From: Streptomyces leeuwenhoekii
Lineage (GTDB): Bacteria; Actinomycetota; Actinomycetes; Streptomycetales; Streptomycetaceae
DNA length: 64,000 nt
Assembly: GCF_001013905.1 (NCBI RefSeq)
Contig: NZ_LN831790.1
Coordinates: 5,036,001-5,100,000 of the forward strand
Direction: 5' to 3'
Shown piece by piece: positions 9,335-18,183 of the stretch (position 1 is its first letter; each line of letters starts with the position of its first letter). Under the pieces are notes generated by a model. That model worked only from the letters and a program-made list of their open reading frames with translations. It did not search any database and was not told where the DNA came from. Made by a program: the position numbers and the translations under genes.

Positions 9335-9485
9335 TGCGCTCTCTCTGTCGTCGTTCTTCACCAGCCGCCGCCTCAGCCGGCGCGGCGGCGGCCGGGCCGG
9401 CCCGCCGGCCGGCGGGTGGACGGCCGGGTCGGAGTGGGCCGCGACGAGCTGCGGGACATGCGGACTCCCGAAGGGACAACGGCGG

Positions 9486-9797
9486 TCAGAGGCTCTCGGT
9501 GACGGTGCGCGGACCGGCGGGTTGCTCCACGGCGGCGCGCGCCGCGCGCGCCGCCGTCGCGCCCGGGGCCGCTCGCCGCTCGCCGAGCGGTGCCGGGGGC
9601 GGCGGATCGCTCTCGCCGGGCACGACGCGGCGGACGGCGCGTTCGGCGGCGCGCCCGTCGCCGTACCGGCGGAACCGCCCGCGGAGCTGCGGACCGGACC
9701 ACGGCCGGGCGAGCACCGGCTCCGGACAGGTGTGCGGATACGCCTGGACTCGGTACGCGGGGACGGTGACACGGAACCGGGGCACGGGGACATCCAT
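9486..9797 (-). pseudogene. Collapsed third GT2-TagF paralogue (internal deletion)
   Basis: A 103-codon frame that opens like its two downstream neighbours (VPRFRVTVPAYRVQAY against PRFSIIVPSHGVAGRL). After about 20 unrelated residues it continues directly as the TagF C-terminus (RFRRYGDGRAAERAVRRVVPGE against RFCEFDDGRAAERVVRRVLLGE). About 650 internal residues are missing, so neither catalytic domain remains. It lies immediately upstream of the two intact copies on the same strand. This reads as a third tandem copy reduced by an in-frame internal deletion. It could still be translated, but no enzyme function is possible. Confidence 0.75.
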
Positions 9798-9884
9798 GGG
9801 TCGGCGCGGGCGTTCGGCCCCGGGAACGGCCGATGGAGTGACGGGGTTACGGCCCCTACGGCATACGGGGGACACGCACGCGAA

Positions 9885-9910
9885 GGGGCGGGCCGCCGCC
9901 GGCCCGCCCC
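9885..9910 (-). terminator. Hairpin downstream of the ABC sugar-transport operon
   Basis: A perfect 10-bp GC stem (GGGGCGGGCC / GGCCCGCCCC) with a 6-nt loop lies 19 bp past the stop codon at 9930. It has no clear U-tract, as is usual for Streptomyces terminators. Confidence 0.6.
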
Positions 9911-9929
9911 AACCGTCGTCGCGCCCGCC

Positions 9930-10841
9930 CTACTTGACGGCGCCCGCCATCACGCCGGAGACGAACTGCCGCTGGAAGGCGAAGAACACCGCCAGCGGGA
10001 TCACCATCGAGATGAACGCCCCGGGCGCCAGCACGTCGATGTTGTTGCCGAACTGCCGCACCTGCGTCTGCAGCGCGACCGTGATCGGCTGACTCCCCGA
10101 GTCGGTGAAGATCAGCGCGACCAGCATGTCGTTCCACACCCACAGGAACTGGAAGATGCCCAGACTCGCGATGGCCGGGCCGCCCAGCGGCATGACCACC
10201 CGCGCGAACAGGCGCAGTTCGCCCGCGCCGTCCAGCCGCGCCGCCTCCAGCAGCTCCTTCGGGATCTCCGCGAAGAAGTTCCGCAGCAGGAACACCGCGA
10301 ACGGCAGGCCGAACCCGACGTGGAACAGGATCACCCCGATGATCGAGCCGAACAGTCCGATCTCGCCGAAGAGTTCGGCGATCGGGATGAGCGCCACCTG
10401 CACCGGCACCACCAGCAGCCCCACCACGGCGAGGAACCACCAGTCGCGGCCGGGGAACTCCATCCACGCGAACGCGTAGCCCGCGAGGGAGCCGATGACG
10501 ACGACGAGCACGGTCGCCGGAACCGTGATCAGCACGGTGTTCACGAGCGAGCCGGTGATGTCGCCGTTCTCCAGCAACTGCTCGTAGCTTGCGAAGGTGA
10601 GCTGGGCGGGCTCGGTGAACACCTCCCACCAGCCGCTCGCCGCCATGTCCCGCGGGGTGCGCAGCGAGGACAGCAGCAGCCCGAACGTCGGCACCAGCCA
10701 GAACAGGCCGACGACGACGAGGAACACGCGCACCAGACCGCCGCTGACGCCCTGCGCGAGCCGCGCGCCCAACGACCGCCGCGCCGGGACCGACCCGCTG
10801 GGGACGGCCGCCTTCGCGACCGCCTCGGACCGTGCCGTCAT
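9930..10841 (-). CDS. Carbohydrate ABC transporter permease (MalG type)
   Basis: A 303-residue inner-membrane permease with about six hydrophobic segments and the cytoplasmic EAA loop EAARLDGAGELRLF that docks on the ATPase. The ATG at 10841 overlaps the TGA of the upstream permease (ATGA), and the frame further upstream is only a shadow of that gene. It ends with the family-typical QRQFVSGVMAGAVK. It pairs with the permease at 10838-12184 and the lipoprotein at 12189-13583. No ATPase gene is present, so a shared MsiK-type ATPase is expected. The sugar is unknown. Confidence 0.93.
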   Translation of the reverse strand: MTARSEAVAKAAVPSGSVPARRSLGARLAQGVSGGLVRVFLVVVGLFWLVPTFGLLLSSLRTPRDMAASGWWEVFTEPAQLTFASYEQLLENGDITGSLVNTVLITVPATVLVVVIGSLAGYAFAWMEFPGRDWWFLAVVGLLVVPVQVALIPIAELFGEIGLFGSIIGVILFHVGFGLPFAVFLLRNFFAEIPKELLEAARLDGAGELRLFARVVMPLGGPAIASLGIFQFLWVWNDMLVALIFTDSGSQPITVALQTQVRQFGNNIDVLAPGAFISMVIPLAVFFAFQRQFVSGVMAGAVK

Positions 10842-12184
10842 CGCCGCACCTCCCGCCTGAGCCGACGGATGTTGAACCACATCACCGGGATGACGAGCAG
10901 CAGCAGGAACACCGCGATCGCGCTGGCGATGCCCGGCTGGTCCGCCGCGAAGCCCTTGCGGTACAGCTCCAGGGCGAGCACGTTGGCGTCGTCCTGGGAG
11001 GAACCGGGGGCGATGATGAACACCAGGTCGAACACCTTCAGCACGTTGATCATCAAGGTGACGGCGACCACCGCGAGGACCGGGGCGAGCAGCGGCACGG
11101 TGACCCTGCGGAAGACCTGCCACTCGTTGGCGCCGTCCACCCGGGCCGCCTCCAGCAGCTCTCGGGGGACGCTCGCCAGCCCGGCCGCGATCAGGACCAT
11201 GGCGAAGCCCGCCCACATCCACACGTACGCCCCGATGATCGCCGGGGTGACCAGCGACGGGCCGAGCCACTCCAGGCCGTTGTACGGCTCCTTGAAGTTG
11301 TCGGCGGGCAGCCGCAGCAGCGCCCCGTCGGCCGCGGCGGGCAGGGTGAAGGTGCCGTCGTCCGCGGCCGTCGTGGACGCGACGACCCGGCCGTCCTTGA
11401 CGGCCTCGATCCGCATCCCGGCGTAGCCCAGCTCGGAGGCGTCGACGCCGCCCAGCGTGCCGACGCCCTTGCCGCGGGTGAAGTCCTGCCAGGTGGTGCC
11501 GGTGACCTTCCCCGGCTCGGCCACGGGCGCCGCCGCCCGCTCGGCGTCGTCGGGCATCACGTCGGGCGCCACGCCGACCAGCGGCAGCGTGACGGGCTCA
11601 CCGGCGCGGACCGGCTCCTTGGTGACGAACGCGCCCCCGCCGGCGGCCTCGAGCGGCGACTCGCGGCCCGGGTGCGCCTTCGGGAACGCCGACGACTGCG
11701 CGAAGGTGTCGTGCACACCGACCCAGACCGCGTTGGCGACGCCCTTGTCCGGGTCCTGGTCGTACACCAGGCGGAAGATGATGCCGGCCGCCAGCATGGA
11801 GATGGCCATCGGCATGAAGACGACGAGCTTGAACGCCGTGCCCCAGCGCACCCGCTCGGTCAGCACCGCGAAGATCAGGCCGAGCGCGGTGGAGACCGCC
11901 GGTGCGAAGACCACCCAGACGATGTTGTTCTTCAGGGCGGTGCGGATGCCGTCGTCGGTGAACAGGGCCCGGTAGTTGTCGACTCCGGCGAAGCCGTCGC
12001 CGGACTGGTCGTAGAAGCTGCGGACGACGGAGTACCCGATCGGGTAGACCACGAGCGCGCCGAGCAGCACCAGGGCGGGCAGCAGGAACAGCGCCGCCAC
12101 CGTCTTGCGGGTGCCGGTCACGCTCTTGTGCGATGCGGGGGCGGCAGGGACCGGCGGGGCCCCTGCCGCGCTGGCCGGCGGCAT
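10838..12184 (-). CDS. Carbohydrate ABC transporter permease with large inserted extracytoplasmic domain (MalF type)
   Basis: A 448-residue MalF-type permease with the EAA motif EAARVDGANEW, and a first membrane span near residues 28-50. It is unusually long. Between the third and fourth membrane segments, residues ~142-305 hold a roughly 160-residue hydrophilic domain. Its last part (GMRIEAVKDGRVVAS...DDGTFTLP, 256-281) resembles a carboxypeptidase-regulatory-like beta-sandwich. Most permeases of this type have about 290-330 residues. The topology places the insert outside the membrane, where it could contact the binding protein. The gene follows the lipoprotein gene by 4 bp and overlaps the next permease. 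Confidence 0.92.
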   Translation of the reverse strand: MPPASAAGAPPVPAAPASHKSVTGTRKTVAALFLLPALVLLGALVVYPIGYSVVRSFYDQSGDGFAGVDNYRALFTDDGIRTALKNNIVWVVFAPAVSTALGLIFAVLTERVRWGTAFKLVVFMPMAISMLAAGIIFRLVYDQDPDKGVANAVWVGVHDTFAQSSAFPKAHPGRESPLEAAGGGAFVTKEPVRAGEPVTLPLVGVAPDVMPDDAERAAAPVAEPGKVTGTTWQDFTRGKGVGTLGGVDASELGYAGMRIEAVKDGRVVASTTAADDGTFTLPAAADGALLRLPADNFKEPYNGLEWLGPSLVTPAIIGAYVWMWAGFAMVLIAAGLASVPRELLEAARVDGANEWQVFRRVTVPLLAPVLAVVAVTLMINVLKVFDLVFIIAPGSSQDDANVLALELYRKGFAADQPGIASAIAVFLLLLVIPVMWFNIRRLRREVRR

Positions 12185-12188
12185 CCCG

Positions 12189-13583
12189 TCAGCCTCCGTA
12201 GGCGGCGGCCGCCTCGGCCTCCAGCTTGCGCTGGGCGCCCGCGACGTCCTTCGGGTTCTTCAAGAAGTCCTGGAGCGCCTTCCACTCGCCCTTGCCGGGC
12301 GTGCCGCCGAAAGCCTGCGGGGCCTGGTCCGACATGTCGAAGCGGAAGTCGTCACCGGCCGCGACGAGCGCCTCGGCGATCTTGCGCTGCACGTCGTTCG
12401 GGTAGGCCGACGCCTCGACGTTCTTGTTCGGGGACAGGTAACCGCCGAGCTTCGCCTGGATCGTCGCCGCGTCCGGCGAGGCCAGGAAGGTGGCCAGGGC
12501 CTGCGCCGCCTTGGAGTCCTTCAGGATGACGGCCGCGTCACCGCCGGAGACCACCGGCGCGGTGTCACCGACGGCCGGGAACGGGAACACCTTCGCGTCC
12601 GTGCCGACCTCCGCTTCCGTCTCGCCGATGTTGACCTGCACGAAGTCGCCCTCGTAGACCATGCCCGCCTTGGGCTGGTCGCCGCCGGTGAAGGTCTGGG
12701 TCACCGAGCCCGGGAACTCCGTCTGCAGGGCGCCGCGCGCGCCGCCCGCGAGGTAGTCCTGCTCGCCCCAGATCTCCGCGAGGGTGGTCAGCGCCTCCTT
12801 CACCGAGGGGTCCGTCCACTTGATCTCGTGCTTGGCCAACCGGTCGTACTTCTCCGGGCCCGCCTGCGAGAGATAGACGTTCTCGAACCAGTCGGTGAGG
12901 GTCCAGCCGTCGGCGCCGCCGATCGAGAACGGGGTGACGCCGGAGTCGTAGACCGTCCGGGCCGTGGTCAGCAGCTCGTCCCAGGTCTTGGGCTCGCTCG
13001 CGCCCGCGTTCTCGAACACCCGCGCGTTGTACCAGATCAGGGACTTGTTGGCGGCCTTGTAGTACACCCCGTACTGCTTGCCGCCGACCTTGCCGATGTC
13101 CTGCCAGCCCCGCGAGTAGTTCTCGCCGAGCTCCTTGACCGCCTCCGCGCCCAGCGGCTTGGCCCAGCCCTTGTCGACGGCCTGCTTGATGGCACCGGGC
13201 TGCGGCAGCATCGCGACGTCCGGCGGCTGACCGCCCGCGATCTTCGAGCCGAGGAAGTTGATGATCGGGTCCTGGGCGGGCACGAAGGTCACCTTCGCGC
13301 CCGTGCGCTTCTCGAACTCCGCGAGGACCTTCTTGAAGTTGGCCTGTTCCGTACCGGTCCAGACGGCGGCGACCTCCAGGGACGCCCCGTCCAGCTTCGG
13401 CAGGGTGACCGAGGCGGCCGCCTCGGTCCCGCCGCTCGGCCGCTCTTCGTTGTCCTTGTCGTCGTCACCGCCCCCGCAGGCGGTCAGCGAGAACGCGAGC
13501 GCCCCCGCGGCGAGGGCGGTCACGGCTCTGGTGGTCTTCCCGGCGGTCCTGCGTGTCCCGATGGTGCGGCTCGTGGTGCGCAT
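12189..13583 (-). CDS. Extracellular sugar-binding lipoprotein of ABC importer
   Basis: A 464-residue solute-binding protein (SBP family 1). The N-terminus has a basic start, a hydrophobic core and the lipobox LTAC followed by GGGDDDKD, so it is a lipoprotein anchored outside the membrane. Mature-domain blocks such as GTEQANFKKVLAEFEKRTGAKV and YSRGWQDIGKVGGKQYGVYYK are typical of alpha-glucoside/maltose-like receptors. It is the first gene of the operon. The 165-bp leader contains a CGTTC-n6-GAACG inverted repeat (13599-13614) overlapping the small palindrome GAACGTTC, a possible LacI-type operator. The ligand is not deducible. Confidence 0.93.
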   Translation of the reverse strand: MRTTSRTIGTRRTAGKTTRAVTALAAGALAFSLTACGGGDDDKDNEERPSGGTEAAASVTLPKLDGASLEVAAVWTGTEQANFKKVLAEFEKRTGAKVTFVPAQDPIINFLGSKIAGGQPPDVAMLPQPGAIKQAVDKGWAKPLGAEAVKELGENYSRGWQDIGKVGGKQYGVYYKAANKSLIWYNARVFENAGASEPKTWDELLTTARTVYDSGVTPFSIGGADGWTLTDWFENVYLSQAGPEKYDRLAKHEIKWTDPSVKEALTTLAEIWGEQDYLAGGARGALQTEFPGSVTQTFTGGDQPKAGMVYEGDFVQVNIGETEAEVGTDAKVFPFPAVGDTAPVVSGGDAAVILKDSKAAQALATFLASPDAATIQAKLGGYLSPNKNVEASAYPNDVQRKIAEALVAAGDDFRFDMSDQAPQAFGGTPGKGEWKALQDFLKNPKDVAGAQRKLEAEAAAAYGG

Positions 13584-13748
13584 CGCTGCCCCGTTCTTCG
13601 TTCCTCGTCGAACGTTCCGCGCTCTTCCGTGCGCTCTGTGTACGCCGCCGGGGTTGCGGGCGGCAAGAGCGCATCCGGTGTCGGACGGAAGATCGTGACC
13701 CCCTCGTGACCAGGCACGGGCGCACCACGGCCCGGGCGTGCCCCGGTG

Positions 13749-16700
13749 TCACACCAGGGGCGCCACCGCCGCCGCCGAGACCTCCCGCGCCGCCCGCTCC
13801 AGGGCACTGGCGAGCAGGGCCAGATCCGTCGGGCCGTTGCCCAGCTCCCGCACGGGGCGGCGGGCGGGCGGGTCGCCCATGCGGTGCCACTCCAGCGGTA
13901 CGACGGTGGGGCGCAGGGTCGCCGTCCGCGGGATGCGGCCCGTCACCCGGCCGCCCTGGAAGGGCACGACCCGCCCGTCGGGGAGGGCCAGCCGCCCGCG
14001 CCCCGGCGCCGGTTCCTCCGGCCCCGGCACGGGGGCGTCCAGCGTCACCCGCAGGGCAGCCCGGCGGGCCGGTTCCGACTGCGCCGTACGGCCGCCGGGG
14101 CCCGTGGCCGCCACCAGGTGCACGCCGAGCCGCTCGCCGTCCCGCGCGACGGCCTCCAGCGCCCGCATCACCGAGCCGGCCGCGGGCCGCCCCGGCGAGC
14201 CGAGCGCGGGCGCGACCAGGGCGTCCAGGTCGTCCACGACCACCACCAGCCGGGGCAGCGGCGGCGGCGCAGCCTGCGCGCGCCGCCGGGCCGTGCCGGG
14301 GCGCAGCCGCAGGGTGGTGCTGGACGGGGCGTCCAGGTCCCCGGCACCGGCCGCCTCCGGGGCGCCCGGCCCCGTGCGCTGCGCGACCATGCGGCCCGAC
14401 ACCTCCCGACGGGTGTGCCACTCGGCGAACTCCGACCGCCCGAGCAGTTCCGCGCGCCGCTTGAGCTCCGCGCCCAGCGACTGGGCGAACTCCCGCATCC
14501 GCACCGGGTCGTTGGCGCTCAGATGGGTGGTGACGTGGGGCACGTCCGTGCAGACCCGCAACCCCTCGCCGGCGCCGCCGCCCGCGGTACCGGCGCTGTC
14601 CCGGCCGTCGATCAGGACGATGCCGAGGCGGTCGGGCCGCTCGGCGGAGGCCAGCGAGGCGACCAGGGCCCGCAGCAGTTCCGTACGGCCGCTGCCCGGC
14701 GGGCCCTCGACCAGCAGGTGGGGCCCCTCGGCGGCGAGGTCCACGCCGACCGGGCCGCGCGGCCCGGCGCCCAGCACGGCGTGCGCCCGCCCGCCGAGCG
14801 CCGCCGGGTCGTCGGCCGCGGCGGCCCACCGCGCCATCAGCGACGCCGGGGTGGCACGGGCCAGCCCGAGCTCGTCCAGGAGCCGCGCGGACTGGGGCAG
14901 CGGGGCGGACACGCGCGCCTGCCGCGCGTCACCGGCACCGTCCGGCCGCAGCGGCGCGAGCGCCCGCGCGAACCGCTCGGCCCAGGCCGGGGAGACGGCG
15001 TCCACGGTGGCGACGGTGCCGTGGCCGACCGGACCGGCCGGGGCCCCGCCCGCGCGGGCCACGCGCAGCAGCCGCAGGGCCGTGGCCACGTCGCCGCTGA
15101 GCAGCGCCACCGCCCCGCACGCGCGGAACACCGGCGAGACCGCGCAGGCGGCTTCGTACGTCTCCGCCACCGGGGACGCCGGGGAGGCGGCGGGGGTCTC
15201 GGCGAGGCACATCAGGTGGATGCCGGCCCGCGGCCCCTCCAGCGCCAGCCGCGCCAGCGCGTCGCGCACGTCGGCGTCCCGCGGGTCCCCGTCCACGACG
15301 ACCACCGTGTACGGGCCCGAGAAGCCGGAGAAGGGGTCTCCGGTCGCCTGGGCGTGCCCGGGAGTGGTGAGCGTTCCGCTGGTCCAGGCGGTCGGGTCGG
15401 CCCCGGCGGCCGTGCCGGGGGTGCCGGTCGCGTGGGCGTGGCCGGGGGCGGTGAGCGTTCCGCTGGTCCAGGCGGTCGGGTCCGCTCCGCCGGTCGCGCC
15501 GGTGCCGCCGGGCACGGGGGCAGGCTCCGGGCCACGGGTCCAGATCTCGGGGCCGGCTCCCTCGGCGGCGCCGAGGCCGCCGGCGCTCCCGGTCCCGGCG
15601 GGCGCGGGGGTCCCGTCGTCCGCGCGGACCCACGCGGGGCGCCGGGCGGGGTCCCGGTCCCGGTCGGCGGGGACGGTGTGCCCCCCGGCCCGGCCGGGGC
15701 CGCCGGGCGCGGCCACGGCGGGTGCGGCGGCCGCCGCGGGGTCGCCGTGGGAGGCGGCGGTCGGCTGGGCCGGGATGACGGGGGCCGCCGCGGGGCCCGG
15801 CGCGGTCGCCGGTGCGGACGCGGCCCCGCTTCCGGGCCGTCCCGGGTCCGTGAGGTGGTCCTCCAGGCGCCGCAGCAGCTCCTGGGTACGGGCCGCGGCC
15901 TGCTCGTGGTCGTGCGCGAGCAGCAGCCGGCAGTCCTGGCCGTGGCCCGGGCGCACATGCGGCAGCCAGCCCAGCCAGGACCACTCCGCGGCGCGCTCCT
16001 CCAGGGGGCGGGCGCGGTCGGCGCTGATCAGGACGATCTCCAGCAGGTCGGGGGAGTGCAGCGCGGCGAGCTGGGCCAGCACCGCGCGCGCCAGCCCGGT
16101 GAGCCGCGCGCGGGGGCCGGCCAGCCCCAGTGACCCGACCTCGCGCAGCCCGGCGGTCACCGGCACGGCGGGCAGCAGCCCGGAGCCGTCGGGCGCCGCC
16201 CGGTCGGCCGTGCCGAGCCGCACGGCGAGCGCCTCGGGATGCCCCGGCCCGCGCTCCCACAGCCGGGGCCCCGGCGCCAGCGCCGTCAGCAGCAGCGCGG
16301 CCGGGTCCGGCCAGGTCTCCGGCGCCGGGGAGGGGGCCGTCGAGGCCACCGCCGCCCCGGCCGGTCCCTCGCCGTACGGCTCTTGTCCGGTGCCGCCGGT
16401 GTCGCCGCGGCCCCCGGTCAGCCGGCGTGCCCAGGCCGCGAGGCCGCCGCGCCGCCGGACGCCCGGCGGCACCTCGGTTCCGCGCAGCGGTGTGCCCTTG
16501 CGGCTCGCGCCGTCCGCCGCCGCGCCGTCCGCCGCCGCGGCGGGCGCGCCGGGGGAGGGGACGCCGGACCGCCCCGCGTACGGGTCCTCCGGCCCGGGAG
16601 CCGCGGGCCGGGCTGCCCCGCGGGCCGCTTCGGCCGCCGTGGCTGAGCCGGGGGCCGGGTGCCCGCCCGCCGGGCCCGTGCCGGAGTGCTCGATCCGCGG

Positions 16701-17621
16701 TGCCCCGGACCGGCCGGGGACCAGAGGCCCTCCGGCCGGGGCGGGCGCGGGCCGGCCCGCCGCGCCGTCGGCGTGACCGGCCGGGCCGTAGGCGTGGTGG
16801 GTGCGCCCGGCGGGACCCGCCTGGCCTTCGGCGGGAGTGCCCGGCCCGTCCCCCGCGCGCGCGTGGGGGATCAGGCCGCCGGGGGACGCCCCGCCGGAGC
16901 CTGCGTACGCCCCGCCGCCCTGGCCGTCCGGGCTGCCGTGGCCGTCCGGGCTGCCTTGGCTCCGGGACAGCCGCACATGGCCCTCCCCGTCCGGCGTCGT
17001 CCCGACCCGCGCCGCGTCGCCCCGCGCCGCCGGGACCAGCCGCAGCGCCGACTCCCCGATCCGCAGCAGGGCGCCCGGCGCGAACCGGACCGGGCGGTCG
17101 CCCACGGGGGCGCCGTCCAGGGCCGTGCCGTTGGTGGAGCCGAGGTCGGCGACGGTGACCCGGCCGTCGGCGCCGACGGTCACCGCGCAGTGCATCCGGG
17201 AGACGTCGGGGTCGTCGAGCGGGACGTCGGCGTCCCCGGAACGGCCGATGTGGATCTGGCCGCCGTGCAGCAGATGGACGCCGCCCGCGTCGGGGCCGGC
17301 GACCACGTGGAGCTGGGTGGGGGCGTCGGGCGCCTCGGGATGGGGCTCGGGATCGCCCGGGGCGCCCACATGGAGCACGGCCCCGTCGATCAGCGGGGGC
17401 TCGCCCAGCGTGCAGCGCTGCGCGTCCAGTCGCTGCGCCCCGGCGTACAGCACGGGGGCGCCGGAGCCGTCGCCGCCCGGGACCGCCGAGGCCAGCGCCG
17501 ACGCGACCGCGGCCAGGGCGGTGCCTGCGGGCGCCGTCACCAGCACGTCGCACCTCGCGGCGCTGTCCCGCGCCGTCGGGGACGGGCCCAGCGGGTCTAC
17601 GACGGTCAGCCGGATCTGCAT
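13749..17621 (-). CDS. FHA domain plus FtsK/SpoIIIE-type ATPase protein (EssC/EccC-like)
   Basis: A 1290-residue protein from the ATG at 17621. Residues 1-86 form a beta-rich N-domain and 104-196 an FHA phosphothreonine-binding domain (GRSGDADVP, SRMH, GSTNGT). Residues ~200-480 are a Pro/Gly/Ala-rich linker. A degenerate ATPase-like module (RLGTADRAAPDG, LAALHSPDLLEIVLIS) is followed by an FtsK/SpoIIIE domain with Walker A GPPGSGRTE at 973-981 and Walker B LVVVVDDLD at 1125-1133. The order resembles type VII secretion ATPases EssC/EccC, but I see no membrane segments and no esx-like genes nearby. It is divergent from pkaA, which suggests phospho-dependent control. The actual substrate is unknown. 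Confidence 0.85.
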   Translation of the reverse strand: MQIRLTVVDPLGPSPTARDSAARCDVLVTAPAGTALAAVASALASAVPGGDGSGAPVLYAGAQRLDAQRCTLGEPPLIDGAVLHVGAPGDPEPHPEAPDAPTQLHVVAGPDAGGVHLLHGGQIHIGRSGDADVPLDDPDVSRMHCAVTVGADGRVTVADLGSTNGTALDGAPVGDRPVRFAPGALLRIGESALRLVPAARGDAARVGTTPDGEGHVRLSRSQGSPDGHGSPDGQGGGAYAGSGGASPGGLIPHARAGDGPGTPAEGQAGPAGRTHHAYGPAGHADGAAGRPAPAPAGGPLVPGRSGAPRIEHSGTGPAGGHPAPGSATAAEAARGAARPAAPGPEDPYAGRSGVPSPGAPAAAADGAAADGASRKGTPLRGTEVPPGVRRRGGLAAWARRLTGGRGDTGGTGQEPYGEGPAGAAVASTAPSPAPETWPDPAALLLTALAPGPRLWERGPGHPEALAVRLGTADRAAPDGSGLLPAVPVTAGLREVGSLGLAGPRARLTGLARAVLAQLAALHSPDLLEIVLISADRARPLEERAAEWSWLGWLPHVRPGHGQDCRLLLAHDHEQAAARTQELLRRLEDHLTDPGRPGSGAASAPATAPGPAAAPVIPAQPTAASHGDPAAAAAPAVAAPGGPGRAGGHTVPADRDRDPARRPAWVRADDGTPAPAGTGSAGGLGAAEGAGPEIWTRGPEPAPVPGGTGATGGADPTAWTSGTLTAPGHAHATGTPGTAAGADPTAWTSGTLTTPGHAQATGDPFSGFSGPYTVVVVDGDPRDADVRDALARLALEGPRAGIHLMCLAETPAASPASPVAETYEAACAVSPVFRACGAVALLSGDVATALRLLRVARAGGAPAGPVGHGTVATVDAVSPAWAERFARALAPLRPDGAGDARQARVSAPLPQSARLLDELGLARATPASLMARWAAAADDPAALGGRAHAVLGAGPRGPVGVDLAAEGPHLLVEGPPGSGRTELLRALVASLASAERPDRLGIVLIDGRDSAGTAGGGAGEGLRVCTDVPHVTTHLSANDPVRMREFAQSLGAELKRRAELLGRSEFAEWHTRREVSGRMVAQRTGPGAPEAAGAGDLDAPSSTTLRLRPGTARRRAQAAPPPLPRLVVVVDDLDALVAPALGSPGRPAAGSVMRALEAVARDGERLGVHLVAATGPGGRTAQSEPARRAALRVTLDAPVPGPEEPAPGRGRLALPDGRVVPFQGGRVTGRIPRTATLRPTVVPLEWHRMGDPPARRPVRELGNGPTDLALLASALERAAREVSAAAVAPLV
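15367..15482. repeat. In-gene direct repeat (32 bp, period 84 bp)
   Basis: An identical 32-bp sequence occurs at 15367-15398 and 15451-15482, inside the FHA-FtsK gene. It lies in the linker between its ATPase-like modules and encodes two copies of ADPTAWTSGTLT-PGHA. The 84-bp period is a multiple of three, so copy-number change would keep the frame. Confidence 0.8.
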
Positions 17622-18183
17622 CGCCGTCAGCGGTCCCTTCTGCGCGGGCGCCCGCGTACCGGGGACGAAGCCACCTGACGCGGTCCCCCACCGCGGACTT
17701 CCCCCACCGCCACACGAGCACGTCGGCCAGTACTGGAGGCATCCTCGCACCTGCCGCCGACAACGTGCCCGCCGCCCGCCGACAAATGATCTTGATTGGT
17801 CGGCTGTGCCCGTAAAAATGCCCGGTGAGTGACGCGGTGATGATCGAACGACACCCCTTTTGACATCGGTCACGTCCGATTGTGGCAACCAAGGGACCGG
17901 GTGGGGCGTCTTCCGAGGGCGCGCGGGACCCGCGGGCGACCCGCGGTCACCAGCGCGGAAGGACCCGAAGCCCCGGCGGGCCGGGGGAGAAGCACGGGAC
18001 CGGGCCGGGAGACGGCCCGGAGAAGACAGGAAAAGGAGAGGAAGCGGACAGCGAGAGGACAGCCCGGAGCCCCGGGGGGCGGCACTACAGTGGTCGGAAC
18101 ATCCCGTGGCACCCCAGCACGACGGACGGCACGATGGAGCACGGTGTACGGGCCAGCCAAGCAAGCAACAGGGAGCGCATGAC
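17622..18183. other. Divergent intergenic region between FHA-FtsK gene and pkaA
   Basis: 562 bp without a convincing gene. It contains an A/T-richer centre (17780-17830) and a consensus-like -35 hexamer TTGACA at 17860-17865 pointing toward pkaA. Promoters for both divergent genes are expected here. Short overlapping frames in 17860-18200 are Arg/Gly-rich shadows. The pkaA ribosome site GGGAG is at 18171-18175. Confidence 0.4.

Noticed and set aside
8940..11426. Very long open frames opposite the transferase and ABC genes (for example 8940-11426 and 5963-9502 on the plus strand).
   Set aside because: They are antisense shadows created by GC-rich codon bias: Arg/Gly/Pro/His-rich, without domains, and overlapping genes with clear motifs.
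13749..17621. A complete type VII secretion locus around the EccC-like ATPase.
   Set aside because: No WXG100, EccB, EccD, EccE or mycosin genes lie within reach; neighbours are kinases and an ABC operon.
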